NCBI GenBank assembly: GCA_011009095.1
Contig: VTPC01000413.1
Location: forward strand, 134,184-198,183
Length of the DNA stretch: 64,000 nt
Origin: Ignelater luminosus
Lineage: Eukaryota > Arthropoda > Insecta > Coleoptera > Elateridae
Reading direction: 5' to 3'
The translations under genes and the position numbers were made by a program. Below, piece by piece: positions 50,301 through 59,403 of the stretch. The notes under the pieces are model-generated. The model was not told the DNA's origin and did not search any database. It saw only the letters and a program-made list of their open reading frames with translations. Every line of letters starts with the position of its first letter. Positions within the stretch are counted from its first letter, which is position 1.

Positions 50301-53300
50301 TTTGCTAGTTTCTTTTTATTTATAGATAAATAGGAGTCGTTAAAAGTGCAATGTCAAAAAATTAAAAATTATAATAAAGTATTAAATAATGAAAAGGCCT
50401 TGCACCAAAAAGTGAAAAATCAGGACAAAGTGTCTTGTAAACCCAAAAATTGGGAAACTGAGAAAGAATAATGTTGTTTCAAATAATTTCTGAAAACAAA
50501 AATCAGTAATCTAACTATCCATCAAAGCTAAATAAACACAAGTTAAATTCACATGTCTAAATTGCGCAAGAACTGCCAAATTTTAATATTTCAATTTTTT
50601 CTTGAGATTTGACAGAAAAATTATTTCTTTTTCTATACTGACCATCTCATCTAGTGATAGTCTATTACACTGTGTCAAGATTTCATCAAAAACATTGATA
50701 TTTTACGAAAATATACTGATGAATTCTAATTTTGGTCATTTTAAAAAAGGGATATAATCCCAAGCAACATTTTTAGTTGTAGGAGTCACTCTCATAGGTT
50801 CTGGAACTTTGAGATAGTAATCACTAGAGGATTATTACTATAACTTTGACTTTTAAGAATTAAAAACTTTATTATGATAAGAATAGATAGCAGGACTGGT
50901 AGGTTTTACTGCAGCATCATGGCCAATGATGGCATTGCAAACTGCAATAATTCAGTCAGTGGATGCTTAACCAATAAGTACCAACTTTCCATTTATTTAC
51001 ACGAAATTTTATATTGATTTTTGGATGTTTTGAGACAAGAAAGTAAGATTATAAACAAGCATGAACAACACAAAAATCAAATACCAATCTTCCGTCCAAT
51101 GCTGTTTACAAAAATCACACCAGAGGTTGTATCTGAGTTCGAGATTTCCCTAATATAAAATTATACTAACAAAACAAAGCAACACAAATACCTAAGATAC
51201 ATAGAATTAGTAAGACAAAAAAAAACAAAATACTGAATGAATCCATTAGTAATCTAAAATAAAATGTGTTTGTTCTTGCTATTTATTTGTTATTTCATCA
51301 AGATCAATAACTATTTTTCAAAAGATCCTTTTGAATTATCAATAAATGAGTTTAGAAGTTTTACCAATTTTGAGGTTGAAAAGATCATTTCCCAGTCAAC
51401 TATTCTGTACAGAAAGTTTTTTGAGCTGGTAAAAGGTTAAGGTTTTGGATTTCAACCCTACTTGGCCCCCAAAGTATTTTAGTCCTTGAGTTTATAGACT
51501 CCCAGTCCCTTAGGTCAGTCTGATTCTGCTTGAGATATTGAAAAACCATGAAATTTTAAATTCAACTTTGATGCCCTGTATCAAAAAATTTGTTCTACAC
51601 TTTGGTTGCAAACACATAACGAATCTGTTTCTACTAAATAGTAGTCCCTAGTGGCAAAACCCTTAGAAGTTACAAATGTAGTCACTGCTACATAATAATT
51701 ACTATAAATGTTGATTGGGATGTTAAATATCATGTAGTCAGAACTCTTAAATTAAGCAAGCCTGATAAAATTAAAATCATATTGTTTATTGTCCTATTTT
51801 GATTTTGAATTTTATCAATACAAATTCTGCAAAAACTAAGTATCTGCATCTTGGGATTTCTGTAAGTTTTCTAAAATATTGCAACAGCTGAAAGTCTTGG
51901 ATTGGTTTTACTTTACTTGCAGTTCAAAATACAATCAATTATGTCAGAGAGAGCTTTCAGTGAAATATTGTTTTCTATTGAAGTTCTTAATCAATAGTCA
52001 ATGATATAGAGAACTAAATGTTAAAGGTGTGCAAAATTTCAGATTTCAACATATACAAGATTTCATCGGAATTTAAGTTACTACAATTAAAATTGGAAAA
52101 AAGATTATATGAATTTATGCTCATTGAAGATAGATTCTTATATGTACATAGTATCAACTATTTACAAGAAAATAACAATGATAGATAAACCATTTCCAAG
52201 TAGGAATAACTAGAATGCAAGAGATTCTTCACTATATATTTCAACTCCTTTCACAAGATAATATTATCAGTTAAATATTAACAAAATTGGTTTTGATTTT
52301 TGTTATTATTTATGTAGCAATTGTTTCAGTTGGATTCACCCCATAATCAGTAGTTGTGGTGACTTTTTTTGCACATTATTCTTTGTTGAATTTAAAGGTA
52401 AACTAATATGTTTAATTTTAATATCTACCAATTCTCTATTAGTATATCAATTATTTATTTGAAGTATATTTCCTTTTTTTTGTAACTTTGATATTTTAAG
52501 CATGTTCAGCTCTTTTTCTCTTCAGTGTCTTTTTTACTATTTAAAATTAATTTAGCTAAGTATATGAGATGGATCATAAAATTAAAATTGTAATGAATGA
52601 ACACAAGATGCTATCAATTAATATAAAAGCTCTTCAAAACGTCTCCTCCAGACACAATAAATTAGAAATTCAAAGTTGTCTCATTTGATAGAATTCACAT
52701 CTCAAATACTCATGCTTTAAAATTAATTTAATTTTCTTGTATAAGTTGATTTTTTTAATTATAATATCGACTTAAACAAGTTTTATAATTATGATTACTC
52801 TTTTATTATCTTTCTCAATGTTCAAAAATGAAATATCATAAAACTACATTTTTTTGTGTAGTTTTACTATATTTTATATTATAATATTGTATGAAGATTT
52901 ATAAAAATGTTCTCATACATAAATATTTATGTGCAGCCCCCTTCCGGTGCACGTGTGGGGCAGGTCAGCTTCGGGGGAGACAGTACCAACACCGCCGACA
53001 GTAACCAACGTCCGGAGAACGCACTCGACGCTCTGTTAGATGAACTACAGACGTTTTCGAAACCACACCCTGCCACTGTGAACACCCAAATGCCCCAGGC
53101 CTCTTATTCTGATTCCACACCCTCTGATCCCCCTGCAATTCCAGTGAAAGGTATCCCACCATCTCATAGTGCACATTTTGGGTACCCTTCCATGTCGGAA
53201 ATTGGTAGGAAAGGCAGCATGGATTCGGCTTCGATTTTGCCAACTCAAAATCTCACTGTAAGCACTGCAACAGGCAGTTTAAGAAGATTGCATTCGTATC

Positions 53301-54202
53301 CAAGTGGGTCAGATACAGATAATAGTCCACCTATTCAGCCATTACGAACACAGATGGATGGCAAATCATTTAGCAAACCTCCTATACCTGAACGTAACGC
53401 TGAATTGTTGCAACACATAGCATCAGGTCGACGTGTTCCTCCACCACCGCCTCCTCGAACAAGCTCAAAATCTCCATTAGCATCACCTACTTCACCCAGT
53501 CTGCCTCCTAGATCACCAGCTACTGGTTTACAACATATCCAAAATGTGCAAAGTATGACTGAAAAACCACAGTCTCAGTTTGAAGCTGCTACTCAAAATT
53601 TGGGTTTAGGTACTCTACGTCGCAATGTTCCTAATAGATCTAGTATGAAAGATAACAATAAAGCTCAAACACTTCCTAGAAACATAGGTTCAAATTTACA
53701 AATACATACACAAACTACTACTTCAGGTGGTGAGTTACAAAATGTCAGTAGTAGCAGCTGCGAAAGTGTAAATTCTCAAGATGGTACCAAAAAAGGATCG
53801 CGCAAAGAGGAATTAGAACAAAGGCATCAAGAGCTTCTAAAGAAACAAAAGGCACTTCAAGAACAGTATGCTAGATTGCAACAATTACAAAGAGGAAATA
53901 ATACCCTTGCAGTTGTTCCACCAGCTCCTGATCAGCTACTCAAAAAGACCGGAAGCGAATCTAATTTACTTCAAAAAATGGGATTACAAATGGCAACAAC
54001 TCAAATGACTGGTTCACTTACACATCTACCCAGCACTACTACTAGTTCCACAAACACTGGTAATAACACTACCAATACTGCTACAACAAGCACAAACCCT
54101 ATACAAAGTTCTACTACAACTACAACAGACACCACGACTGACAATAGTAGCAGCAGTAGTACAACTACCACAAGTAAAGTATATGAAACTGATATACTGT
54201 GA
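35262..54202 (+). CDS. SRCIN1/p140Cap-KIAA1217 family coiled-coil adaptor (13 exons, 5' partial)
   Basis: Predicted join: 35262-35394, 36930-37055, 38591-38702, 38772-38885, 38999-39123, 40356-40403, 40757-40816, 41234-41323, 43713-43775, 43947-44499, 44560-44715, 45392-45509, 52937-54202. It totals 2964 nt: 987 visible residues plus stop, all GT-AG, phases consistent. The first exon enters in phase 0, so earlier exons exist. Visible residues 162-183 (RVEHMERQLANLTGLVQKAL) are a hallmark of the family. Residues about 322-525 form the long coiled-coil AIP3-like region. Residues 596-603 read LDALLDEL, a paxillin-type LD motif. A PPPPPP run lies at 734-739, a second coiled coil at about 855-885, then a Ser/Thr/Asn-rich tail ending KVYETDIL. 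In vertebrates the family scaffolds Src/Csk, Cas and cytoskeletal proteins at adhesions and synapses. Insect orthologues are annotated only as coiled-coil domain proteins. A similar role here is inference. Confidence 0.88.
36930..37055 (+). CDS. Adaptor gene exon, GC-rich phase 1-1 cassette
   Basis: The acceptor TTTTCAAAG precedes it and the donor CCAG|GTGGGT follows it. It is 126 nt, phase 1 to 1. It encodes APPKPQRAYSSGATRASDGS and RPPDRFAPFQRPANPLFNLP, rich in Pro, Arg and Ser. It is strikingly GC-rich against AT-rich introns on both sides. Inserting or skipping it keeps the frame, so it may be alternatively spliced. Its acceptor lacks a long pyrimidine tract. Confidence 0.75.
38591..38702 (+). 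CDS. Adaptor gene exon
   Basis: The acceptor CAATATAG precedes it and the donor GTCAG|GTAAAA follows it; phase 1 to 2. It encodes DGYMSSPERGSRGYEDPYYS and then QYTSRSGSITPVIDEEVR, with several tyrosines that could be kinase sites. Confidence 0.85.
38772..38885 (+). CDS. Adaptor gene exon
   Basis: The acceptor TATTGCAG precedes it and the donor ACACG|GTATTA follows it; phase 2 to 2. It encodes SDTELLDEQYSLYGVKLAPG and GPRRSQFPGPAAPPYDTTR. The intron before it is only 69 nt. Confidence 0.86.
38999..39123 (+). CDS. Adaptor gene exon with family-signature helix
   Basis: The acceptor TCACGCAG precedes it and the donor TTCAG|GTAAAT follows it; phase 2 to 1. It encodes RLRVEHMERQLANLTGLVQK, the most conserved short helix of the SRCIN1/KIAA1217 family, followed by ALTQTPTTRDFLAPPGRDAY. 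Confidence 0.9.
40356..40403 (+). CDS. Adaptor gene exon, small phase 1-1 cassette
   Basis: The acceptor TCTCCTGCAG precedes it and the donor CCAG|GTTTGT follows it. It is 48 nt, phase 1 to 1, encoding GDEFDKNSSSSSASLP. Its small size and symmetric phase make alternative use likely. Confidence 0.78.
40757..40816 (+). CDS. Adaptor gene exon, small phase 1-1 cassette
   Basis: The acceptor GTTGGCAG precedes it and the donor TGTC|GTAAGT follows it. It is 60 nt, phase 1 to 1, encoding DDSYLRSDSNKAPKLGKTSC. It keeps the frame whether included or skipped. Confidence 0.76.
41234..41323 (+). CDS. Adaptor gene exon, phase 1-1 cassette
   Basis: The acceptor TTTTTTTAG precedes it and the donor TTCAG|GTAAAG follows it. 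It is 90 nt, phase 1 to 1, encoding KSVSFEKSVSFSDEPPDMNS and PKQHSPQHS. The repeated KSVSF words look like a short internal duplication and possible phosphorylation sites. Confidence 0.82.
41324..43712 (+). other. Intron of adaptor gene containing a foldback element
   Basis: A 2.4 kb AT-rich intron. Apart from the foldback element at 42250-42717 I see no exon or other feature. Confidence 0.5.
42250..42717. mobile_element. Foldback/MITE-type element with long imperfect inverted repeats
   Basis: The left arm (from about 42250) and the inverted right arm (to about 42717) share GTAGATTC-TTGGTGACTAGACA, then TTTTCAAGT, ACCTATGGT and TGTCAAAATATT in the same order, so similarity runs about 150 bp inward with gaps. 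The ends resemble TACAG...CTGTGTA. No coding capacity is seen. It lies within an intron of the adaptor gene. Confidence 0.7.
43713..43775 (+). CDS. Adaptor gene exon, small phase 1-1 cassette
   Basis: The acceptor CTTTTTGTAG precedes it and the donor GCAGG|GTAAGT follows it. It is 63 nt, phase 1 to 1, encoding ADTKPPKPAIKSSTLPRTSS followed by Q. The PPKP and TLPR words look like SH3- or kinase-related short motifs, but this is inference. Confidence 0.8.
43947..44499 (+). CDS. Adaptor gene exon, AIP3-like coiled-coil core
   Basis: The acceptor ATTCACAG precedes it and the donor TTAAG|GTAAAT follows it. It is 553 nt, phase 1 to 2. It encodes a proline-rich lead (PAPPPKPASLSPGQYDGRH), then the long helical region starting LTPEMYNQLRGLQKKAKDLR and including MLMAGGEQVWQAGWLNYFNE and NMSDVENMALVLSKSSKTVA. 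This is the family's most conserved block. Confidence 0.93.
44560..44715 (+). CDS. Adaptor gene exon, end of coiled-coil core
   Basis: The acceptor TTTTTATTTAG precedes it and the donor AAGAG|GTATGC follows it; phase 2 to 2. It encodes FPGLQDSMKAFLSSEMDKVV through EEPERLESALRRCKKLTGTL, continuing the helix. The preceding intron is 60 nt. Confidence 0.92.
44716..45391 (+). other. Intron of adaptor gene
   Basis: A 676 nt AT-rich intron with no feature recognised. Confidence 0.5.
45392..45509 (+). CDS. Adaptor gene exon
   Basis: The acceptor ATATTATAG precedes it and the donor AGCAAA|GTAGGT follows it; phase 2 to 0. It encodes RLASVQEQRLPCSTSATDGR and ISPSITETPPVTPTSAQHSK, a Ser/Thr-Pro-rich linker. 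Confidence 0.85.
49516..49637. repeat. Near-perfect long hairpin
   Basis: Arm 49516-49565 (TACACCATGGTAGAGAAGTC and onwards to GATTACATCC) pairs with arm 49585-49637. There are about five mismatches and a 3 bp gap over about 50 bp, and only a 19 bp loop, itself partly self-complementary (GGTGCACC). Weaker symmetry continues outside (GTGAAA... on both sides). It looks like the core of a palindromic mobile element or foldback insertion. Confidence 0.8.
50040..50290 (+). pseudogene. Non-LTR (LINE) reverse-transcriptase fragment
   Basis: From 50071, DVIYTDILKALDQIDFYILL and NKLSIFGLSD match the palm region with the first catalytic aspartate of jockey/CR1-type reverse transcriptases. After a stop and a frame change, PSSGFPQGSNLGP matches the next conserved block (SGVPQGS-type). 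The second catalytic block (YADD-type) is not found downstream. It is a short, decayed remnant in sense orientation within the adaptor-gene intron. Confidence 0.8.
52937..54202 (+). CDS. Adaptor gene terminal exon
   Basis: The acceptor TTATGTGCAG precedes it; phase 0, 421 codons plus TGA (54200-54202). It encodes PPSGARVGQVSFGGDSTNTA, an LD motif (LDALLDEL, 53024-53047), SH3/EVH1-type proline runs (RRVPPPPPPRTSS, then PTSPSLPPRSP), a charged coiled coil (RKEELEQRHQELLKKQKALQ and onwards) and a Thr/Ser/Asn-rich tail ending KVYETDIL. An apparent start at 52907 lies in the intron upstream of the acceptor. The first 200 nt are much richer in G+C at third positions than the rest of the exon. Confidence 0.92.
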   Translation, partial: PPSGARVGQVSFGGDSTNTADSNQRPENALDALLDELQTFSKPHPATVNTQMPQASYSDSTPSDPPAIPVKGIPPSHSAHFGYPSMSEIGRKGSMDSASILPTQNLTVSTATGSLRRLHSYPSGSDTDNSPPIQPLRTQMDGKSFSKPPIPERNAELLQHIASGRRVPPPPPPRTSSKSPLASPTSPSLPPRSPATGLQHIQNVQSMTEKPQSQFEAATQNLGLGTLRRNVPNRSSMKDNNKAQTLPRNIGSNLQIHTQTTTSGGELQNVSSSSCESVNSQDGTKKGSRKEELEQRHQELLKKQKALQEQYARLQQLQRGNNTLAVVPPAPDQLLKKTGSESNLLQKMGLQMATTQMTGSLTHLPSTTTSSTNTGNNTTNTATTSTNPIQSSTTTTTDTTTDNSSSSSTTTTSKVYETDIL

Positions 54203-55855
54203 CCAACCATTAATAATCGAATGCAAACTGTCTGTTGATTATTATTATTAATTGTACACTGTTTTTTAATATCGAATTTTAGAAGATCGTTGCCTAATGT
54301 AGTAAAGGTTTAGTTTTTATAAGATTCTTTTTCTATTATTTGCATTACCAACATTTCCAATAAATGTTAAAATTTATTTAATTGCAAAGATATTTTTTTA
54401 AATACAAATCTTAAAATATCTTGTACATCTTTACATCAGCATAGTATGCTCAGAATGAATCATTTATCTTCACGTAATTAAAGCGTAAAGTATGCAATTA
54501 TATTTGTTGTTATCAATTCTCTCCAACTTTAACTTTTATTCTTTCACTTTTGTATATTAATGCAAAATTCTGTTTGAATATTTATCCATTATAGTACATA
54601 ACGATATACATACCTTGTATTTTATCTATTGTAATTATATGGACGTAGTGGGAAGATATAGACGAATGCTAGTCTGTAGAAAGGACACTGAATGAAGAAC
54701 CTTTCTTAACATATTCGTAATTAAAGAAATAAGCTGGCAAGAATTGAGAGATGTTTTACGGATCATTTAGTGTCTTTTTCTTCCCAAAAAGATTTACCGA
54801 CATCTGTCTTTTTCATTCATATAATTATACTAAAATAAGCCCAGTAAATCATTTGAACTTGGCAATAATAGGTATATAACTCAAGGTTTGTGTCAAATAA
54901 TGTTTACAAAAACATGGCTATTACATTGGGCACAATCATTTAAAATTTGATACTAATTATAAAATATTCATATCATACAAGGATGTTATGGTATCGATGT
55001 TAAATGTACTGAAAAACAAAATTTGGGAATGGTGTCCAAAATTCCACTTGAGCCAAATAAAACTAATAAACGTGGACACTTTCCTATTACACAGATGCTG
55101 GTATAGATGTAAAATAGCAGTAAGAAATTTGAATTGTTGCAAGTTAATTTATTAATTGTACGATAAAAATGCTCACTAGTTTAAATTTTTATTATTATCA
55201 AATCTAATCGATGTGTAAAAGTAACTTTATTATAATTTTTTTGTTGTTTTGAAAAGAAGATAATGTGTAAAAGTTGACACTTATTTATTTTTCTTATTTA
55301 TTTAATTTTGTTATTAAATATAAATTGTACATATTTGCATCTTATTATGAAGATGTTATGCACAAGTCCACATTAAGATGTTACAACACCACTATTGTCA
55401 TGTATTCATTGTTTCTAAAAGTAATTGTATATATTAGTATAATATCCGATATCATTCGTCAAATGAAATTTAAACTAAAAATACATAATATATGTACTGA
55501 CCCTTTTCATTTATATAAATAAACTGTTGAAAATTACAAATTGCTCAAAGTATGATATTTTTACGTAAATTATGTCTAAAATGAGATTAGATTGCTTAAA
55601 GTAGCATTGTTTATCAGTTTTGATTTTACCTAATAAAAATGTATGTGCCATTTTTTCGTTACAAAGTTTAGCCCATTGGATAGCAGCCCATAATTTGTTA
55701 TTAACATTATTTGCTGTTTTCCAATATTTATACTTATTCAAAAGTACTGTGACATTACCAAAGACTTAAAAACAAAAAAACGTAATGTAACATATTAATA
55801 AATTATTCTAAACACACATACACAAACACACACTCCTATAATGAGCAGTATTATT
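54203..55855. other. 3' UTR of adaptor gene and flank
   Basis: AT-rich. An AATAAA at 54359-54364, about 157 nt past the stop, is a possible poly(A) signal; longer 3' UTRs cannot be excluded. Nothing else recognised. Confidence 0.45.
54359..54364 (+). terminator. Candidate poly(A) signal of adaptor gene
   Basis: A canonical AATAAA hexamer 157 nt downstream of the adaptor stop codon. Such hexamers are common by chance in DNA this AT-rich, so the call is tentative. Confidence 0.4.
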
Positions 55856-55967
55856 TACAGGGTGGTTAATAGTAAAATGGAAATATACAATAGCACTTAA
55901 GTCGAAATTGAAATACTATCTGCAAATTATAATTTCCACTTTACAATTTATTTGAGTACACCCTGTA
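55856..55967. mobile_element. Short MITE with TACAGGGTG ends
   Basis: The 112 bp segment starts TACAGGGTGGTTAATAGTAA and ends ACTCAAATAA-complementary sequence with ACACCCTGTA. The terminal 9 bp inverted repeat is exact, and AATGGAAAT / ATTTCCACTTT also pair inside. The ends fit the TA-flanked MITE families common in insects. Confidence 0.65.
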
Positions 55968-58517
55968 CCATGTAAAATATCAAAACTACAAATAACTTGT
56001 GCTGATGCTTTTTTCTAGTGCAACACTAATTTTGCCAATTATTTAAGTGAAAAAGAAATGTTCAGCTTAATTTAATGTTCGAATTATTAGAAGTGGTGGC
56101 TGCTAACGACTTAGGTGCCAATGTACAATTAATTACTACTGTAATAAAATATTAAATACAATACTATCAAAAAATTGTTTCTATTATTAACTATTATATT
56201 GTTTGAAATAAAATTTGCTTTTGTTTTTATTAATTATTATATATAGTTTGAAAAAATATCAAAGGAATAATCTTATATGCCAAGCAAGTAGTGCCAAGAG
56301 CGCTATCATCTGTTCCTTATGATAAGTTGTTTTGGACTGTTTACTATCATTAACATATGTAAAATTGAAAAGAAAGTTATATGGTCACAACTAGCCACAC
56401 AGCAACAGCAGGTAGATTTATTTTCTTTATGAACTATTTTTCTTTCATTTTTATATATGTTCGTGACGGTAGACAGTATCAAAGAACTTGTAAACAAACC
56501 AAATGGCAGCGCTGTTGCCTCTGCTTACCTATACATAGTATATGTACTTACAAATGCATACCTACATGAAAATAAATAAGTTCCATCTACATCTCCTTAA
56601 CTGACAATCTTGCCTGTCAGACTAACAATAAAGAATTAAGCTTTTTTTCAGTTTCATTTTGTTATTCATAAGGAGCAGCACCAGATGTACAGACAAAGCT
56701 ATTGCTTTTCAAATAAATTGAAATTGCACAAAATAATGCCATCATTGTATAAAATAAATACTACAACATGTAGCAGTGTGTTCCAAACTTGTAGCGCACT
56801 ATTGGAATCTCCAAAACTGTAAGAGAATGAAGTTGGTTAAATTAAAAAAAACTTGCTCATTTTGGAGATCAATTTACTGATATTTTTGTTTTTTTCAGTT
56901 CACTAAATATTTGCTGAAAATGAAATCATCCAGTGTTCTTTAATGTAGACTACCTTAGGAACGAACCAAGTTAGAACAGAATGACAGAAAGGGGGTTTTA
57001 CAGAATTTATTCGTAAACATAAAAAAATCATTTTTGCAATCATATTTTTCAGCCACATAAAGTTTGACATAGTTATTTTTTGTTTTACCAACTTTCATCG
57101 CAGTATGTATTGAAATTGCATTCATTATGCAACAATTGTTAAAACAACAGATGTTTTACCGGGCATTAGCAAATAACTAGCTAGCTGCTTATTTGATGTA
57201 CTTGATTTGATAATGCCCAATAAAACATCTTAAAAGTGTAGTTCTTTTGTTTTAGCAATTGTGGCAGCATAACAAATGCAATTTATTTGATAAAGATCTA
57301 GACTTTCATGTCTTGGATGTCATGGCACACTCCGAAGAGAAATGGTTTTCACTTCATAACTCTGTAAAACAAAAGAATAACTGTCAAACCTTATATCACT
57401 GAAAAGCATTTAAAGAATGTTTTTTAGCAATATGGAAATCAATAAGGCGTTTCATTAAAAAAGAAATTGTGTAAAACAAAATATGATTGTGAAAATGATT
57501 CTTTTGTGTTTGGGAGTAAATTCTCTAAAAACCCCCTCTTTGCTGTTGTTTTCTATTTTTGCTCCTTTCTGAGATATTTCACTTTAAAGAAAACCAGACA
57601 TTTTAGTTTTTAGGAAATTTAGTAAGCCATGAACTTTTTTGAAAAACAAAAACATTAGTAAATTGATCTTCAAAATGGGCAACTTTTTTCTGAGTTACCT
57701 AACTTAAGTCTCTTAAGGTCTCTGAGATCACAATGGTTAGTCTCAAATGTATCACACATTGTATTATGTGGTGTTATAATTACATGAAATTTCTTTTATA
57801 CACTGCATGCAGAACATAACCCTCTTCCCCATTAAACAGCATGGATGATGACATGATTGAACTGAGAATTCTACTTCATGCTGAAGAAACCATGTTGATT
57901 GTTTCACAGGTGGCGCCACATCACATCAAGTCTAAGATTTTAGTAAGACTGCAGTTTACAGTTCCAAACTTTATTATGTTATGGAGTTTAGAACATTGCA
58001 ATGATTCTAATGAACAGAATTTCTAATTTATTTCCTTCTTGCTAATCAGTGGTGGATTTGATTTATTACAAAGTAAAGAATCAATTTACATTTGGAGCTG
58101 TAAACTGCAATTTTACCAAATTTTCAAATGAAAGAGGCATCTAGTTTGAAAACAATGATGTTTAACTGTACAGGATTGCTCATTCCTTATCATGCAATGT
58201 TAGCATATTGTGATGTAATTGACAGACCCAATGTAATCGAGTTCTTCAGTATTATATGTTTTTTAACATTTCAAAACAGTTAAATTCTTAATTCCAAACT
58301 CAATATACTAATAATGATTGTTATAATTAGTAGGCATTGTTATCTTCGTTTAGTTGTTTACATTTATCGGTTTTATAATTAATGTTGTATTTTATCTGTT
58401 ATTAACAATTAATTCGAAAAACTAAAATGAATAAAATTCTGGTATGTAAATTTTAAGGTAATAAATAATTTTACAGAAATACTTTAAATTTCAGTACTAA
58501 ATTACAGCAGAACTTAT
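55968..58517. other. Intergenic with one imperfect inverted repeat
   Basis: AT-rich DNA between convergent genes. It holds the inverted repeat at 57131-57262 and no recognisable gene. Confidence 0.4.
57131..57262. repeat. Imperfect inverted repeat, possible MITE
   Basis: The left arm CAATTGTTAAAACAACAGAT...GATGTTTTACCGGGCATTA (57131-57168) pairs with the right arm TAATGCCCAATAAAACATC...TTTTAGCAATTG (57211-57262). The right arm has an extra insert of about 16 bp. No target duplication is clear. Confidence 0.5.
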
Positions 58518-59045
58518 ACATATACAGGGTGTTTTGAAAATGAGTGCAATGTTCTACAGGCAAATTCCTTGACAAAGATTAAGCCTTTTTTTTATATAAC
58601 TTTTTTCCCTAAAATGCACCATTTTAGGGTGTCAAAATTTAATTTAAAATCTCTCATGTTTTCAATATATGTATTTCAAAAACAAGGTAAAAGATATCGG
58701 ATGAAATTTTCTACATGTTTGATACCTTAAGGTATCTACTATTTTATATACTATGTACTATCTACTAAACAAGATAGTTACTCCATTGAAAAAGTGGAAT
58801 GTTTTACTATGTTCAGAATTAACAATCGATTGACAACTCACTCACATTTTTCCCACAAAATGCAGCATTTTCTGTAAAATTGAATTGTTTAAAAATCTTT
58901 CAGATTCAACAGCCTATAGTTGAGATCATACATTGTCTCTAAAACAGGATGCAATTGACAGAAATTAAGCTCAGTTTGTCATATAACTCTTTTTTCCTAA
59001 AGTGCACTGTTTTCAAGATACAGTGTCAAAGTTTAATTAAGAACA
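58518..59045. repeat. Decayed TACAGGGTG-type repeat with internal direct duplication
   Basis: It begins TACAGGGTGTTTTGAAAATG at about 58525. The segment 58560-58645 (TTGACAAAGATTAAGCC, TATAACTTTTTTCCCTAAAA, TGCACC..., GGTGTCAAAATTTAATT) recurs in direct orientation at 58957-59040 with the same order of words. No matching right terminal repeat was found, so the boundaries are uncertain. Confidence 0.55.
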
Positions 59046-59120
59046 AAGAATTTTAAATAACTTACAATCACATCAAAGGTATACTCAAAGACAGTGGATT
59101 TCTAAACACATATACATGTA

Positions 59121-59403
59121 CAGTCTTAGCAAATAAATGCGAGACACCATCAACAAAATTCTTTTTTTTTATTGGTAAACTGCTGCTGACAAGTGTCCAA
59201 TAGCCTACCATAAATAATCCTGTACCTGCTAAACTGTTAAACTGACACTTATTCTTCGTTCAGGTAAATGCTCTTTATTATTAAGTCAAGTAGGATCATA
59301 AAACATAAAGATGAAGAGAATAGTTTTACTTAAATTAAAAGACAAATTTATAAAGAGTAATTTTTAAACCTGTCTGGTGCCGCATATTTATTTGCCAAAA
59401 CTG
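59121..59403. mobile_element. MITE with Tc1/mariner-like ends (283 bp)
   Basis: The left end CAGTCTTAGCAAATAAATGC followed by GAGACACCA is mirrored by the inverted right end CAGTTTTGGCAAATAAATAT, GCGGCACCA. The left flank is TA; the right flank has lost it. There is no coding capacity. The ends resemble those of Tc1-like elements. Confidence 0.7.

Larger units (their letters stand above)
45510..52936 (+). other. Long last intron of adaptor gene
   Basis: A 7.4 kb AT-rich intron separating the coiled-coil core from the large terminal exon. It holds a candidate alternative terminal exon at 45693-45725, a possible small inverted-repeat element at 47038-47610, a hairpin at 49516-49637 and a LINE fragment at 50040-50290. 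No further constitutive exon was recognised. Confidence 0.5.

Noticed and set aside
52965..53248. Open frames on the minus strand and in other frames inside the adaptor gene's terminal exon
   Set aside because: They are shadows of the real plus-strand exon, which has a clear acceptor, consistent phase and family motifs. The shadow frames show no motif of their own.
54001..54226. Minus-strand frame rich in Val/Leu that looks like a membrane protein
   Set aside because: It is the reverse reading of the Thr/Ser-rich tail (ACA/ACT codons become TGT/AGT/GTT), so the hydrophobic look is an artefact.
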